The position numbers and the translations under genes were made by a program. Source: Epiperipatus broadwayi (taxonomy: Eukaryota > Onychophora > Udeonychophora > Euonychophora > Peripatidae). Taken from it: a stretch of 64,000 bases of DNA. Shown piece by piece: positions 23,301 through 35,633 of this stretch (within the stretch, counting starts at the first letter, position 1; each line of letters starts with the position of its first letter). Under the pieces are notes generated by a model. The model was not told the DNA's origin. It was given only the letters and a program-made list of their open reading frames with translations, and searched no databases. Location of the stretch: positions 1,567,478-1,631,477 of the forward strand of contig JAQFVV010006231.1 of assembly GCA_028023455.1 (NCBI GenBank), in the 5' to 3' direction.

Positions 23301-25730
23301 ATATATGTTTGCATATAATATGTAAGAATGAAAAATGAAGGAAAGGATAAGATTGATAAATGATCTTAAGGCAGGAATTGTTATGAATATTTAAGGTGTA
23401 GAGCAATGGGTAGAAAGGTTAGAAAAAGATGATCTTGTTTAGTGTATGATATATGCCCTTTTGGCAGATTATTAATTCTAGCAATAAATGACAATGAATT
23501 CTTCAATATGGAAGCACAATGATGCAAGATGTACAAAATATAATATATATTACATCTATTTCATTTACAGCATAATGTTGAGTAATATTTTTAAATTATA
23601 AAATACAAAATACAATTTAATCTCTACTATTTCTGTTTTAAAAAAAAATCTTTTTTAAACTAGGTTATTATAGAAATCATCTTATTTTCAGACATGCTAT
23701 ATATTCATAGAAAAATCTTTTATTATATGATTTGTTATTGATGATGATGATATATTTTGTGTTAGATGATTGGCTTTCAGTTTATTGTTGTTAATTATAA
23801 AATTTTATCAGCTTATTTTTTGATTCATTTTGAAAATTCTCTAAGATTCAAATTGTAAACATCAAATATTAAAATTAATTGAATGCATGTCTATAAATTT
23901 TTACTACATAAACAAAACTTTTAAAGGTAAGAAAACAAAATCAAAATTCCAGTTAAGAGAAAAAATTTATAAGTAGAATTAATTGAATAAAATCTCTATA
24001 TGAGGATAAGAATATGTAGCTTGAGACCTAAAGATTTTTGGATTTATTCATGACTTGGGGAAAATGGGGGGGGGGGTCTGTCTGGTTATTCCATCTTATT
24101 GCATTTGTGCTTAAATGTCACTTGTGTGTAAAACATTACACAATATTTTTCACATTGCTTGCAAATACAAATATGTTAACACTCTGAAAGACAATATCTT
24201 AGATGTTCAACGAAAGATCTAGAAATGAAAAATATCATGTTAAATAATTGGAAAAAACAAACAAACAGAATATCAAAAAAAATCTGTGCATTTTATTGGT
24301 TTGAACAACTTAAGTTCAATTTGCCATGTTCAATTATGGGATGTTTTTAGGAAAATGAATATTTGTGGGACTAGAAGTAACATTAAGGAGGCAACAGTAA
24401 AATAAACTGGTTTAACATTGGCAAAAAGATTAGTGCTGCGCATGTAATGAAGAAAAATAAATTGGATAACAACAAATATTATTTCAGATTTAATGAAAGA
24501 AACATTAACAAAGTTTAATTATTTCCCACAATGCCTCAGGTTTATAACCTAAAATGGATAATACTTTAAAACACTGATTATAAACATTAAAAATAGAGGG
24601 GAAAGAGAGGACTGGGACTAAATATGAAGACAGAGATTATATCAGAGACAGTACTCAGTAATTGATGAAGACATAGTGCCATCAACAGTTTTTCTTCCTT
24701 AGATTATTCATCATCATTCAGATGTCAAAAGATTCATCATAAGTCACTACTGGGCAGAGTTGCAAAGAGAAAAAGCCTTATAAAGATCTTTATATATAAG
24801 GACATATCTTTGAAAACTAAAACAGAATTGGTCAAGCCATGGTAGACTATAATAAGTATTACTGCTTTTGAGCTATAATGTGGAAAAAATGTTAAGGATT
24901 CTATAGACAGTAAGAAAAACCTGAACTTTCAATTAAAGCACTACTGATTAGATTAAAATTTGCTTATTTGAGCTAATCTAATTTCTTAGAAAATAGTATA
25001 TTTCTTGGAAAGATTGATTATAAATAATGATGGCGATAGTAATATATATATTAATTTAGTAAAAACAAATGTAGATAGTTTTCAATTATATCTACAGGAT
25101 ATTCATGTTTAACTAATTAAATTGGAGTTTTCATTTAGTGATATTACTATTTTAATAAAAATAATAATTGCATTTTTTTTTTAATGAAGGAAAGATTGAT
25201 TAAAGTTCTAAAATTAAAATGCTGGAATAAAATATATTAAGTTGGTGGAGACAATGACAAAAAGTAACAATAATGACCCAGTATTATTGCTTGACCAAAT
25301 CTCCTAGATATGCAACTTGCCATGTAAAGAGAATTTTAAATAATTTCTTTTCATATATAACTTATTACTAAAGTGATCTAAAATATTTGCCTCTTCTATA
25401 GATTTCTTTAAATTTTGAAAATTTTGTAAGCTCTGTTTTCTAAATCTGTTTTTAAGTACTTTTAACTTTCATTAAAAGTTTAAATGACATTAGTGCTTTT
25501 AACTAAAGGTCTTAAGGAATTTGAGTGCAATATAAGAACTTCTCTTTGACAATTCTTTAAATTAAATTTTTTAAATCATGTAAAAATAAACGCACAGAAC
25601 TTAAACATCACATATAATTACACTTTTTGAATTAATCAGATATAAAGTGTATTATTTTTCATATCAAATACTACCATTCTTAAAATCATCTTGGATTTAT
25701 CATACAAAGTCAATATATATAAAATAACTT
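20331..25730. other. Long AT-rich intergenic or intronic stretch
   Basis: No gene or element is recognised over about 5.4 kb. It holds many A/T homopolymers, a run of eleven G at about 24067-24077 and scattered (AT)n. The parts at 23320-23560 and 24480-24980 are of higher complexity and could be decayed LINE sequence, but I could not align either to a motif. Confidence 0.35.
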
Positions 25731-25852
25731 TTTAAATATCACATGATCACCTTTTCTTTATGCTTATGCAAGCTGTTAAAACAGTAGCAAAATAGTATTT
25801 TAACAAGTTTGTGTAAGCATAAAGAAAAAGTGATCATGTGATGTTTTAATGG
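25731..25852. repeat. Hairpin, about 50-bp arms
   Basis: The left arm contains ATCACATGATCACCTTTTC from 25738, and the right arm ends GAAAAAGTGATCATGTGAT at 25842. They pair with few mismatches around a short centre near 25790. It is a small foldback element about 70 bp from the mariner relic and non-coding. Confidence 0.7.
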
Positions 25853-25921
25853 TTTAATACCAATCCTAGCTAAACGATAAAGATGACTATGGTTATTAAA
25901 AAAACGTTAGACACCAAAATA

Positions 25922-26738
25922 TATGAGGTGAGACTCAAAAAAATTCCATAATTTTGTAATAAAAAATTATATATTTATTTTTAGGTGTTACAAATTGAAT
26001 CCCCTTCAAAATAAAATCCATTTAATGTAATCCACTGATTTAAATGTGCTTTTCACTTTTCAAAGCAGTCTGGAAACTTTTGTAAAGTAATGCCTTTTAA
26101 TGTATGTATAGGAGTTTTTTCTTCACCACTCCGAACTCACACAAAAAAAAGTTTTTGAGGCATTTTTTCATTTGAGAGAATAAAAAGAAGGTGCAGAGAG
26201 CAAAATCAAATGAACATGACTAATGGATAAGATGGTTCATGCTGATTTTAATTCAAAATTGTTTCACACTCAAGGCTTTGTGCACTGGCATATTGTCATG
26301 GTGAAGCTTGCATTCTTCTCTTTGCCAAAAACAGGATGTTTTTACTGCATCGTGCAAACATTTTAGAACTTGTAGGTTTTAAATGCCTGATTGTTATAAA
26401 GAATTCTGAGTGAACAATGACATTTGTATATAAAAAAAAATCTGCAACATCTTGACATTGGACTTCACTCGCCATACTTTTTTGGAGTACGGTGAATTTG
26501 CCATTTTCATTAAATCATTTGTAAACTTGTGTTTTTTTTTCAGAGCAATATGATTGTAAGCTGTTTCAAGCATTACAACTATTTTACCTGCTGTTTTTAC
26601 TTAAAAAAAACCAGAATTTTACATTGTTCCAACTTTTCAACTATCATAAAAATCGACAAATAAGCGAGACACATTTAACAAAAACCTTTACTATGCCACA
26701 CAACAACTTATCTCAATGATTATAGTTGGCTGACTGAT
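25922..26738 (-). pseudogene. Mariner-like transposon relic with internal deletion (copy A)
   Basis: A TA precedes the end TGAGGTGAGACTCAAAAA at 25924, a mariner-type terminal repeat. On the minus strand, coding remnants run KLHHDNMPVHKALSVKQF (around the second catalytic Asp), FALCTFFLFSQMKKCLKNFF (third catalytic position, D changed to T) and MDFILKGIQF near the C-terminus. Upstream, VIVMLETAYNHIALKKKHKF matches the N-terminal helix-turn-helix region, but it runs straight into NSPYSKKVWRVKSNVKM. The DNA-binding linker and the first catalytic Asp are therefore absent. Numerous stops are present. Copy B at 33.2 kb has the same junction. Confidence 0.8.
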
Positions 26739-26740
26739 GA

Positions 26741-26925
26741 AGGGGGAACCCTGCAAGAAGCATCCATTAACAGAGGCATGTACTACCTACAATGCACTCA
26801 CCTTTCAGAGAATGATTCCAATTATTTTTGGGTATCCTTCTCATAAATACAAATTGGATTCAGATTTGTATGATTATACAGGCAAATTAATTTGGATTGA
26901 ATTGTTTTTTAGTTATAATTAAGCA
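26741..26925 (+). other. Unidentified open stretch next to mariner
   Basis: A frame of 61 codons beginning MKGEPCKKHPLTEACTTYNAL. The C-x4-LTE-C spacing is faintly like the Cys-containing segment before a PLE nuclease, but the YIG half is not visible. Too weak to name. Confidence 0.2.
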
Positions 26926-26934
26926 AAAAGTTAA

Positions 26935-27092
26935 AAGGTGATTGCTGGAGAAGTGCACTATATCCAAAGATCCAGGTTCACTTCTCTCCAATTCAAGGTT
27001 CCTCACTGATGAAAGCCATAAGCTAAAAACTAATCTGGGGATATTGGATGAGAAAACACTGGATAGAGATTATAATACACAGCCTTTTAGTA
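26935..27092 (+). mobile_element. Hammerhead repeat related to R1 (solo, decayed)
   Basis: CTGATGA is at 27006-27012, followed by AAGCCATAAGCT and AAAAAC in place of GAAAC. Stem I pairs TCCTCA (27000-27005) with TGGGGA (27036-27041), six pairs including one G-U, and the ATC before it is in the cleavage-site position. Downstream GAGAAAACACTGGATAGAGAT matches R1 sequence after the ribozyme. Unlike the 37-38 kb array, the core base A9 is retained here. Mutated G12 predicts inactivity. Confidence 0.6.
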
Positions 27093-27094
27093 TC

Positions 27095-28475
27095 TGTTGA
27101 TTACTAGAACTTGTACTAGATAGTACTATTGTGCAGAAATTTTTTTTGCTATTATATTATAACGTATGTTTTCAGTCATGGTCGAACAATGATTAATTGT
27201 TTTGCCATAAATAATTTTATGTGCATAAATATTTACCTTCTTAAAAGCTTTTTAATAGCTAAACCTTTTTTGTTTCTAATAATTTTTTTAGTTTTATTTA
27301 TTCTTTTTATACAAGATCTGAAAAAATATACACTGTAAAAGCAGAACAGATGAGGAGGAACTTACATATCTATATTGTTTTTTTAACTGGTAACTCATAT
27401 CTAAACATATTTCAACATTTTATTTTGTATATAAACTTTTTTTTTTTAATTTTTTTATATAAACATTGAATCTTATTCATTATTTTATTTTTAACATTAA
27501 ATAAAATAGAGGCTGCATCCAAAAAAATTATTATTATTTGAATTCTTGATTGCTACATTTTAAATGTTATTCTTAGTGATTTGAAAAATATATTTATTAT
27601 GTCGATTATTTTACGAAACCAATTTAAAATATAGATTATCCATATTATAGTAATAATTTATCAGCTATTGTTTAAAAAAAAAAGAAAAAAAATAGTTAGA
27701 CAGTTTGTTTAGTCAAGTGTCATGCAATAATTAATGAAAAGAAAATATAATAAAAGATTGAATGCACACTTAATAAAAGTTTCTGAATATATTAAAGTGA
27801 TAATAACACATTTTAGTTGTCACCTCTGGTGATAATATAAAATAATTGACTATTGGGGGGGGGGGGATTGTGGTCAAACTGCTAATGAACTCCCGAGGTA
27901 GTAAATAGCAGAATGATCTTTAGATATGAGAGTTAACTATAAATAACATAAATATTACCTGAACAAGAATACTTTCAGTTGCCTTGTAGGATAGAATCTT
28001 GGTTCATCGGAGCTTAGATAATGTTTTCAATATAGACTTCCCTGTCTCCCTCTTTTTCTTCTTCAGTCAATAAGTGTAGGCCTTCTCATCATCTTCTTAT
28101 GCTATATTAGATGACAATGGGATTGTTCAATCACATTTTCATCCTTTAACTACATGTACAATTATTAATAATTAAGAAAGCAATGATGGGAATAATCTTT
28201 TAATTGTGATCTTTCTATTCTTCTTGCACACTAGTGAGATGAAATGGAACTGGATTTGAGACAGAAGTTACAGGTGGCAAAGATTATATGCTTAAAAAGT
28301 ACTATTCAGGGATCTCACTATCTACCATATAAGTGGGTGAGATCTAGAAAAGGTAATCTAAAAATATCCTGTCTGACTAAGTTGTTGTGCCTATTGGATT
28401 AATTATTAACAAAACAGAAATAATGTAATCAGTGGTAATAATAAAGCAGGAGTTGGTGATATATTTATATTTTAA
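27095..28475. other. AT-rich spacer
   Basis: No gene is recognised. It includes a run of G at about 27857-27867 and long A/T tracts. The open frame at 27129-27338 is hydrophobic and low-complexity, without motif. Confidence 0.4.
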
Positions 28476-28479
28476 TTAT

Positions 28480-31400
28480 AAATACATGGAAATATGTCCA
28501 TTTTACTTGATATAAAATCTTCCCAAGCTCAGAAGAGAGGACAATACTGGGATCTAAAACACTGTCAAGATTTAATATTGATATAGTTGCTCTTAATGAA
28601 ACTTGTCTTTCAGAAGAAGGAAGTTTAATAGTTTGTTTTGAAGGACAGATCAGTCAGTGAAAGAAGAATGCATGGGTGTTGGATCAGCTGCAAGGTCTAA
28701 TTTAATATCTTTTTTTTTTTTTTTTTTGAGAATTCTTTGATGTATCATTAAAAAGCTAATGGTGTTAAAATTTGTTTTGCATGGTACTAATACTTACTTT
28801 ATTAATGCATATATTCCAACATTATATTCAGAGAAATCACAGAAAGAAAGCTCTTATATTTTTCTGTATACCATTACAAGATTTTTTTTTTTTCTTGGAG
28901 ATTTTAATGCACATGTTACAATTAGGAGATTTTCACCAAAAGTTGTTGGAAAAAATGGTATTGGAGTTATGAATTTAAATAATTTGGTATTATGAAGTTT
29001 TTGCATCAGTCATAGATTAACTATCCAAATACATGTTGTTGGGCAAAAAAATTGCTATTAAGATACATAGTTGCATCCACACTCAAAACAATGACATGTG
29101 ACCCCATGTAATGTATTGCATTATATTAGCAGTCAGAATAGAAGAGAAACTTGATAGGATGCAAGCATTTACTATTTTTTTCCTCACACCTCTGTGCCAT
29201 CTATTATAAGCTTTAGTAACTAATACATGGCATAATGACAGGGCTTAATAAATACTTATTCAGTGCTGCCCTATTTACTATTTCCAGAGTAGGTTCAAAT
29301 TTATGGCTTTTTTCAGTGGATAACTAGTACTGGATAGGATTTATTAAGCATTATCATCTGGCATCAATTAGTTATTAAAGCTTTCAGTAGATAATGTAAG
29401 ATATGTGAAGAAAAATTATTATTAAATCACTTTGCCTCAGTTTTAAAAATGATTACGTTGCTGAAACAGCAATGACTAAATTGATGTTATCAAAATTTTT
29501 ATGTGAACCCATATAAATGCATATTGTTGGATCAATCACAGATCATTATTACAATCTAAAATCAAAATAGTTGTTGCTTTTAAAAATAAATTTTATTTCA
29601 ATTATATCCAAAAGAAAATTAGTGTTCATTCTTTATAAATATTTGTTATATATTCAAAATTCAATAACTAACAAACACTAAAATTGCCAATTTGGATTTT
29701 CAGGATTATCATGTTGATGGCACTTGGAATTCTATTAAGAATTATACAACATTATAAATAAAATAAATATATTCTTGGGTTCACTAAAAAGAGGAATCTA
29801 TTTTTCTGAAAATGATTTTTTTTTATTAATGATTTCATTTTCTGCTTGACAGAATAATATATTAAACATGTAACTTCATAATAAATATAAAGATTTTAAA
29901 GTAGAAATTCGATAACTGACAAAAAGGTTTAGAAATAATTTGTGGATTAAAATTACAAAGGAAGTCAAAACGTTTACTGATTGCAGTCAGTAAGACTTGT
30001 TTTTTTTTTTTATATACAGAAAGCAATATAAGGATCTGAGACATGGTATCACAATTTTATTAAATCCATCAATGGAACTATTTTATATGATGACAATGAT
30101 ATTTTGAAGACGTGGAAAAGGTATTTTGCTAATTTTTTGAATAATGATACAAGATTTGAGACTTAATAACATATCTATTATATTTATTTATTTTAAATAA
30201 AGATATTTACTTTAGTTAAGTCAAAATAGGTTCTTTGCAATCTTTAAAAAGAGAAGACTGGTGACCCTGATGAAATAACTGGAAAAGTTTTAAAATATGG
30301 TGCTAATATGTTAGCTTTAAACATATGGAATTTTTTAAGGAATATGTCTCATGAAATTGTGCTGCCTGAAAAAAAAAGGGAATAGATAAGATTGTAACAA
30401 TTATCATAGAATAGTGTTATCTATTGTACTATACCTTCAAGGATTTTATTCAGTAGATTGTTTCCATTCATACATGAATAGTTACCCAACATTTTAAAAA
30501 ACCAAAAAGCACTATAGACATGGTTTTTATTGCCAGGAAAATGCAAGAAAAGTGTTGGGGAACAAAAGAGGAATTTGCCTATTGTTTTCATTGGTTTAAT
30601 CAAATTATTTGATTCAATTAAACAGGTTTATGGTATTGTTCAAAAATAAAATTGTAAAGTTATTCATATTATACAGTTTCTATATAATGGAGTGATAGAA
30701 GTATTATTATAAGTGGATCATCTAAAATATTTGAAATGAAAATTGGTTTGATCCAATATTGTTTTGGAAGATAATGGTCTTTGGAACTGTAAAATTTTTA
30801 ATTTGAATTGATTAAAAGCAAAAACCATGTCTTCATTTCTTGATTTCTGTATTTACAATCTTTTAATAGCTAAGCTATTCTTGCTAATTCAAAAAACACA
30901 CTACATACTTTACTCATTGTTTGACTGAAACATATAAAATTTTTGATTTAATAATAAATATTTAAAAAACTCTAGTTGTTTTTTTTTTTTTTTTTATCAA
31001 CCAGTAATAATAAAAAAATCCTCAGAAACTTTTAGCCTGTATAATTATTGACTTGAGAATATGAGACAATTTAAATATCACAATAGTTTTAAGATGGATT
31101 TAGACAGTGAGGTACACCATAGACTACTATATATTGCTGCTTTTAATGGATAAAAGATTGTGTATTTTATTATGGTATAATATTATTCCCTTTAAATTTG
31201 TTGTATCTAGAGCTATTATTTTATCTATTATATAGAAATGAGAGAGTTGTAAATCCTATCCATTCAACATAAAGATATTAGAAAAGTTTCATTTAAGGAT
31301 GTTTTATAAAATTTTACAAATACAATAGCTAGATTATAAAAACATTATCTTTCTAGTATAATCTTGTAAAATCCACTGATGCAAAATCACAAACTTGATT

Positions 31401-31740
31401 GGATTGCATATGAGTAACAAATGGTCAATACAAGACTTGCTAAAAGAGGTTATGGAACCCATCTACATTATAAGAATTCTCTCAAAGGCATTCTAAAAAA
31501 AGTGTAATGTCAATTGTTTTTATTTGGAAGATATGATGAAAAATAGGATACAAAATAAAATATATTGAAGAGCTACAATTAAACATAGTATTTAGGTATT
31601 TCAGAAAGAAAAGGTTTCTGAAGTTAAATGACAACATTGCAAAATATCAAACAGAAAAAGTAAATCACCATGTTCTATATGTAGATGGTATATGTGTTTG
31701 TGTAGTCATTGCAAATTTGTCTCTAAAATAGTTTTTATCT
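28480..31740 (+). pseudogene. Near full-length but decayed non-LTR retrotransposon (RTE-like LINE)
   Basis: Blocks appear in the right order over about 3.2 kb. They are: FNIDIVALNETCLSEEGSL (28570-28625, endonuclease start); RRMHG near 28665 and FLGDFNAHV (28893-28919), the GDFN motif of APE-type endonuclease; KNGIGVMN (28951-28974); the RT segment IDMVFIARKMQEKCWGTKEEF (30516-30580), like the TDMVFxARQLQEKCxEQ block; IGLIQ near 30745, where GVKQGC is expected; LEDMM near 31530 in the post-RT tail; and a terminal C-x2-C plus C-x2-C zinc-finger trace (31671-31720). Every block is separated by stops or frame changes. An R1 fragment lies inside at about 29280-29350. The order and spacing give good confidence in one old insertion. 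Confidence 0.72.
29280..29350 (-). repeat. R1-like hammerhead fragment inside the LINE
   Basis: On the minus strand, TCCACTGAAAAAAGCCATAAATTTGAACC (29318-29290) aligns with the R1 ribozyme (CTGANGA, stem II around CATAA, GAAACC). Core bases are lost. It marks an insertion into the older LINE, or an exchanged segment. Confidence 0.45.
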
Positions 31741-31884
31741 TTTTCTCTTGAAATTAGAATAGCCATACTCATTTGCAAGTTGATAAATTGTCATCAGTAA
31801 CCTTTTTATTTCTTGTCATTTTTATTTGTAATGATTGCAATTTTCTATTAATTATTATTATATTTGTTTTGAAAAGATTATTGA

Positions 31885-32232
31885 CCCTTTTATATCTGTT
31901 TTTTTTTTATACTTGTAATAAATGCAGGTTCATATTAATTAATATTTTTTGTTCTAAAAAAAATATTAGGAAGGTAAAAATAGCAAATTACCAAATCAAA
32001 TTTTCATAAATTAAATTTAATATTTTACTTAAAATTCTCATAATTAAAATATTTGATTAACCCTTTTTTTTTTTTACTTTTAATAATTACTAATTCATAT
32101 TAATGATTATTTTTTGTTTAAAGAAATTATCATGAAGGTAAAAATAGTAAATTACCAAATCAATTTTTCATATGTTAAATTTAATGTTATGCTTTCAATT
32201 GAAATTCTCATAACTGAAATATTTACTTTATG
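31885..32232. repeat. Tandem duplication, period 164 bp
   Basis: AAGGTAAAAATAG is found at 31971 and again at 32135, with matching flanks (CATATTAAT...TTTTTTGTT before, AAATTACCAAATCAA and AATTCTCATAA after). Two units, with several percent divergence or more. Non-coding. Confidence 0.7.
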
Positions 32233-32389
32233 GTTATATGTTGGATTATTTTTATCATTTAATTGAAATGGCAAATGTTTTTAGAAAAATTCAAACTTTA
32301 TTGATATCTTTTTAAATACATTTAACTGGTCAGTATTAGCACACAGAGTAGTATTAAACTATGTATTAATATTCTTTCTTCTTCGGATA

Positions 32390-32765
32390 TTTCTGGCCTG
32401 ATCAAGGACAGCTGATATGAGCTGGTAACTTAGGCTATTCTGTCAAAGATAACAGTCAGTAGAAATTTTATATTCTTGTCTATGATGGGTTTTTTTTATT
32501 TCTCCATTTTTTTTTCTTTAAGAGCAGAGTTAAGAAGCTGATTCATGAAGTTATTTCCATTGTTATGTGAACATTTTTTTAAATTTTTATCTTTTCTCTT
32601 TTTCCTTTATACATTTCTTGATAGATAAAGGTTTTGTGTTTTTTAATTATTTTTTGATGAGGTGGCTAATTTCACCAATATATGTTTTTCCACATTCCCG
32701 TGGTATTTCATACATGTTCTTAATTTTATTCATTTCAAATTTAGCTTTGTAGAAATTAGAACTAC
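32390..32765 (-). pseudogene. Penelope-like element relic, GIY-YIG endonuclease
   Basis: On the minus strand about 32735-32655 reads KIKNMYEIPRECGKTYIGEISHLIKK. This is a clear VYEIPCxCGKTYIGET-type signature with YIG intact and the first Cys changed to Arg. An open frame precedes it (FYKAKFEMN). Downstream sequence to about 32390 is a decayed remainder. It is a distinct PLE lineage from the relics at 0.4, 1.5, 13 and 62 kb, judging by the different residues around YIG. Confidence 0.7.
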
Positions 32766-33215
32766 TTACATTATCTTATGGCTTGGGGTATCTGTTTTGG
32801 TATTATACTGATTACAGATCTTTTTTTAAGTTTTTTTTTATGGTACACTGCATTACTTCTCATAGTTTTTTCTTTTCATGCTTCATTATGTTATTTAATT
32901 ACAGAGTTTTCTTATTAATAGTTCATAGATAATCATTTCTTATGAGAGTTGAATTAATATTGGACTTTTATTTTTCTATGTTACTGGTTTTTGAACAAAC
33001 ACTTACACTATCTTTCATATGATAATATAATTCCACTCTTGGATCTTGATTGAATGATATGCTAGGTATTTTGCCATATGTATGAGTTTTAATTACCACT
33101 AAGAAAATCTTAAATAGACAAAAAAAAACATTAAAAAAATACCAGTAAAATATGCTATAGTATATCCATATTTAGCAGAAATAGCAAACAAACTAAAGAA
33201 AATTGGTAATCAGTA
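32766..33215. other. AT-rich spacer
   Basis: No gene or repeat is recognised between the PLE relic and mariner copy B. Confidence 0.4.
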
Positions 33216-34012
33216 TATGAGGGAGCACTCAAAAATAACCAGAACCATTCTATAGAGGGTGAGCATGTTGGAATATATGCTTTTGCATTAGATGCCTCTG
33301 GCAGAGACAACCTGCATCAGTCTGTTGATAGTCATTGCATGACTGTTTCTGTTAAGTAAAATGACAGAGAAAACAGTTATTATACTTGAAACAGTTTATA
33401 AGCAAACTGTTCTGGGAAAAACACAAGTTTACAGTGGTTTAATGGAAGTGTCAAATTCACTACATGCTAAAAAACCATGATAAGTGAAGTTCAATTTCAT
33501 GATGATGCTGGGTTGTTTTTTATGCAAATGGCATTGTTCTCTCAGAATTTATTTGTAACTGTCATGTGTTCTGCCTCTAAGTTCTGAAACATTTGCATGA
33601 TGTGGTAAAATGAAAACTTTCCAATTTGTGGCAAAGTGGGGAATGAAAACTTCACCATGACAATGTGCCAGTATACAAAGCTTTGAGTTTGAAACAATTT
33701 TTAATTAAAAACAGCATGACCCAGCTTGTCCATCAGCCATATTCTCCGGTCTCACTCCATACAACTTCTAATCATCTGAATAAAAAAATGCCTCAAAAAG
33801 TTTTGCAGATTTGGAAGTGAAGAAAAAACAATGGAGGCAGTAAAAGGCCTCACTTGTAATAGTTTCAGGACTACTTAGAAAAATGGAAAATACATTTAGA
33901 TTGATGCATTGCATCATATGGACAATATTTTGAAGATTCATTTTGTAACACATAAAAATAAATACACAATTTTTTATTACAAAATTTCCAAGTTTTTTTT
34001 TAGTATCCTTTG
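33216..34012 (+). pseudogene. Mariner-like transposon relic with internal deletion (copy B)
   Basis: A TA at 33216-33217 precedes TGAGGGAGCACTCAAAAATA, resembling the end of copy A. Traces of the transposase N-terminus (TVIILETVYKQTVLGKTQVY, 33373-33432) pass directly into a stretch equivalent to WKSPNSPxPKK (33445-33490). The catalytic-domain pieces follow: KLHHDNVPVYKALSLKQFLIKNSMTQLVHQPYSP (33648-33750), then LTPYNF at the third Asp position, KSFADLEVKKKQW and FRLMHCIIWTIF near the C-terminus. The first catalytic Asp is deleted. The far end near 34008 is degenerate. Same internal junction as copy A. Confidence 0.82.
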
Positions 34013-35270
34013 TAATATTAGAAAATCTTTCCAAGACTTATATTAACCACAAGAAATCATAATATCTATCAAACTTAAACTTGATTGTAAAATGAACATA
34101 TATTGATGAAAGAATATAAAACTATGATTAGAGAAGGAAAAACAGACATGTCTAAAGTATTAGACTATTTACCAATGAACATATATTTGATCAGGTCTCA
34201 TAGGTAAGTGTATAAAATTTCTGCTGACTTTTATTTGAAAAAATAACCTAATAGATGGGAGTGTTAATGGATTAATTCCATCTTAACTAACATTGTGTAG
34301 TTCAATAGCAATAGAAGAAGAGAGGAGAATAAGAAATAGTTCAATGCATATGTTATTTTGAATTAAATTCTGTTACCTAATTGCTATTAATCTCTTATCT
34401 ACTTCTAAGTGAGTAGAACATGAAAATAAAACCCAATAAAGCACCATATGATTCTTTTTTCATAATTGCATGATAAATTACTTGAGAGATCATGTGATAT
34501 TTTTATCTCTATAGTGGTAGAATAAGTATTTAACAGTTATAGTCAATAAGTTAGAGATTTTTTAAAGATATATTACTCAACTGAGAATGATGATGAAATC
34601 TTTAACTCTGAATCTGCTACTCTACTGATATGCTAGATTGTAGGCACTGTTTTTTTTCAACATCTGCATCAGGAGCAGTAGTTCACTCTATTATTCTACT
34701 TCAGAATAATCTGGTATAAGTGTGAGTGATCTATAGATATAAATTGGTAATGCCAAACAAATCCCCAAAATAATTTCTGCTATTGATCATTAATGAAATG
34801 CACTGGGAAGATGTATATTTTTTGAAAAATCTGTTTGTTTAGGATAAATTTTGTAACCCAGTTTTAACATATCTCTCTCTATCAAATGAATTTTCTTCAA
34901 ATTTTGTAAGTATATTAGAAATTGATTACAATGTAATATGACACGAAATATATAAGATGTTTCTCTTGTTTGTTTTCTATAGCAGTGTTGATGTACTGAA
35001 TTTAAAATGTGTTGCTATTAATTAAGTTTTTTTTCTTTAAAAAAAAACAACTTAAAAATAAAAATCATTTATGGTAAATTCAAATAGAAATAAAAATAAA
35101 TCTTATTTCTTTTGATTGTAAAAGTTTTTTTTTTTATAACACTTCTTTTGTAAACAAATTTTTAATGTGCTGTAAATTACCTTTAAAATATTACACTGAT
35201 TGTGATATTTTTATTCATTTTAAATAGGAATAACTACAAAAAATATTCAAATACTAAAAAATTAAAATAA
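34013..35270. other. AT-rich spacer
   Basis: No gene or recognisable element, only ordinary A/T-rich sequence with short poly-A/T runs. Confidence 0.4.
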
Positions 35271-35274
35271 TATA

Positions 35275-35545
35275 TATAAATATTTTATAATAATCACTTT
35301 TATTTACTGTGCAAATATTAAAACATTAAGAATATGTGTATAATATTTTATAATAAACGCTTTTATTTACTATGCATTAATAAGTTAAAAAATAATTAAT
35401 TCAATCCTTAAAAATTAATTTTTTTCTGGACATCCCATATTTTTATTTCAAGTTAAATATAAAAATCCAACTATGGTTGACGAAATTATTTTTTGGCTTT
35501 TTAGTGCACAGTAAATAAAAGCATTTATTATATTATTTAACTTTG
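35275..35545. repeat. Small direct and inverted repeats
   Basis: TATTTTATAATAA followed by CxCTTTTATTTACT occurs at about 35281-35311 and 35343-35374. A reverse-complement version (CAGTAAATAAAAGCATTTATTA) is at 35508-35529. This could be a nested foldback. Confidence 0.5.
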
Positions 35546-35633
35546 TATTTGATTGACTCAGGCATAATCTGACATTAAACATCAGAGAAAAAATTATATA
35601 TTTTTTATACATATATATTTAAATAAGCTTTCT

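Noticed and set aside
25731-25852. microRNA precursor
   Set aside because: Arms are long and A/T-rich with several mismatches, and the hairpin sits beside a mariner; a foldback insertion is simpler.
26741-26925. PLE nuclease start (CKKHPLTEAC)
   Set aside because: Only a faint Cys spacing; the YIG block and following Arg/His are not visible.
33768-34034. 88-codon minus-strand frame
   Set aside because: Antisense shadow of the mariner transposase relic.
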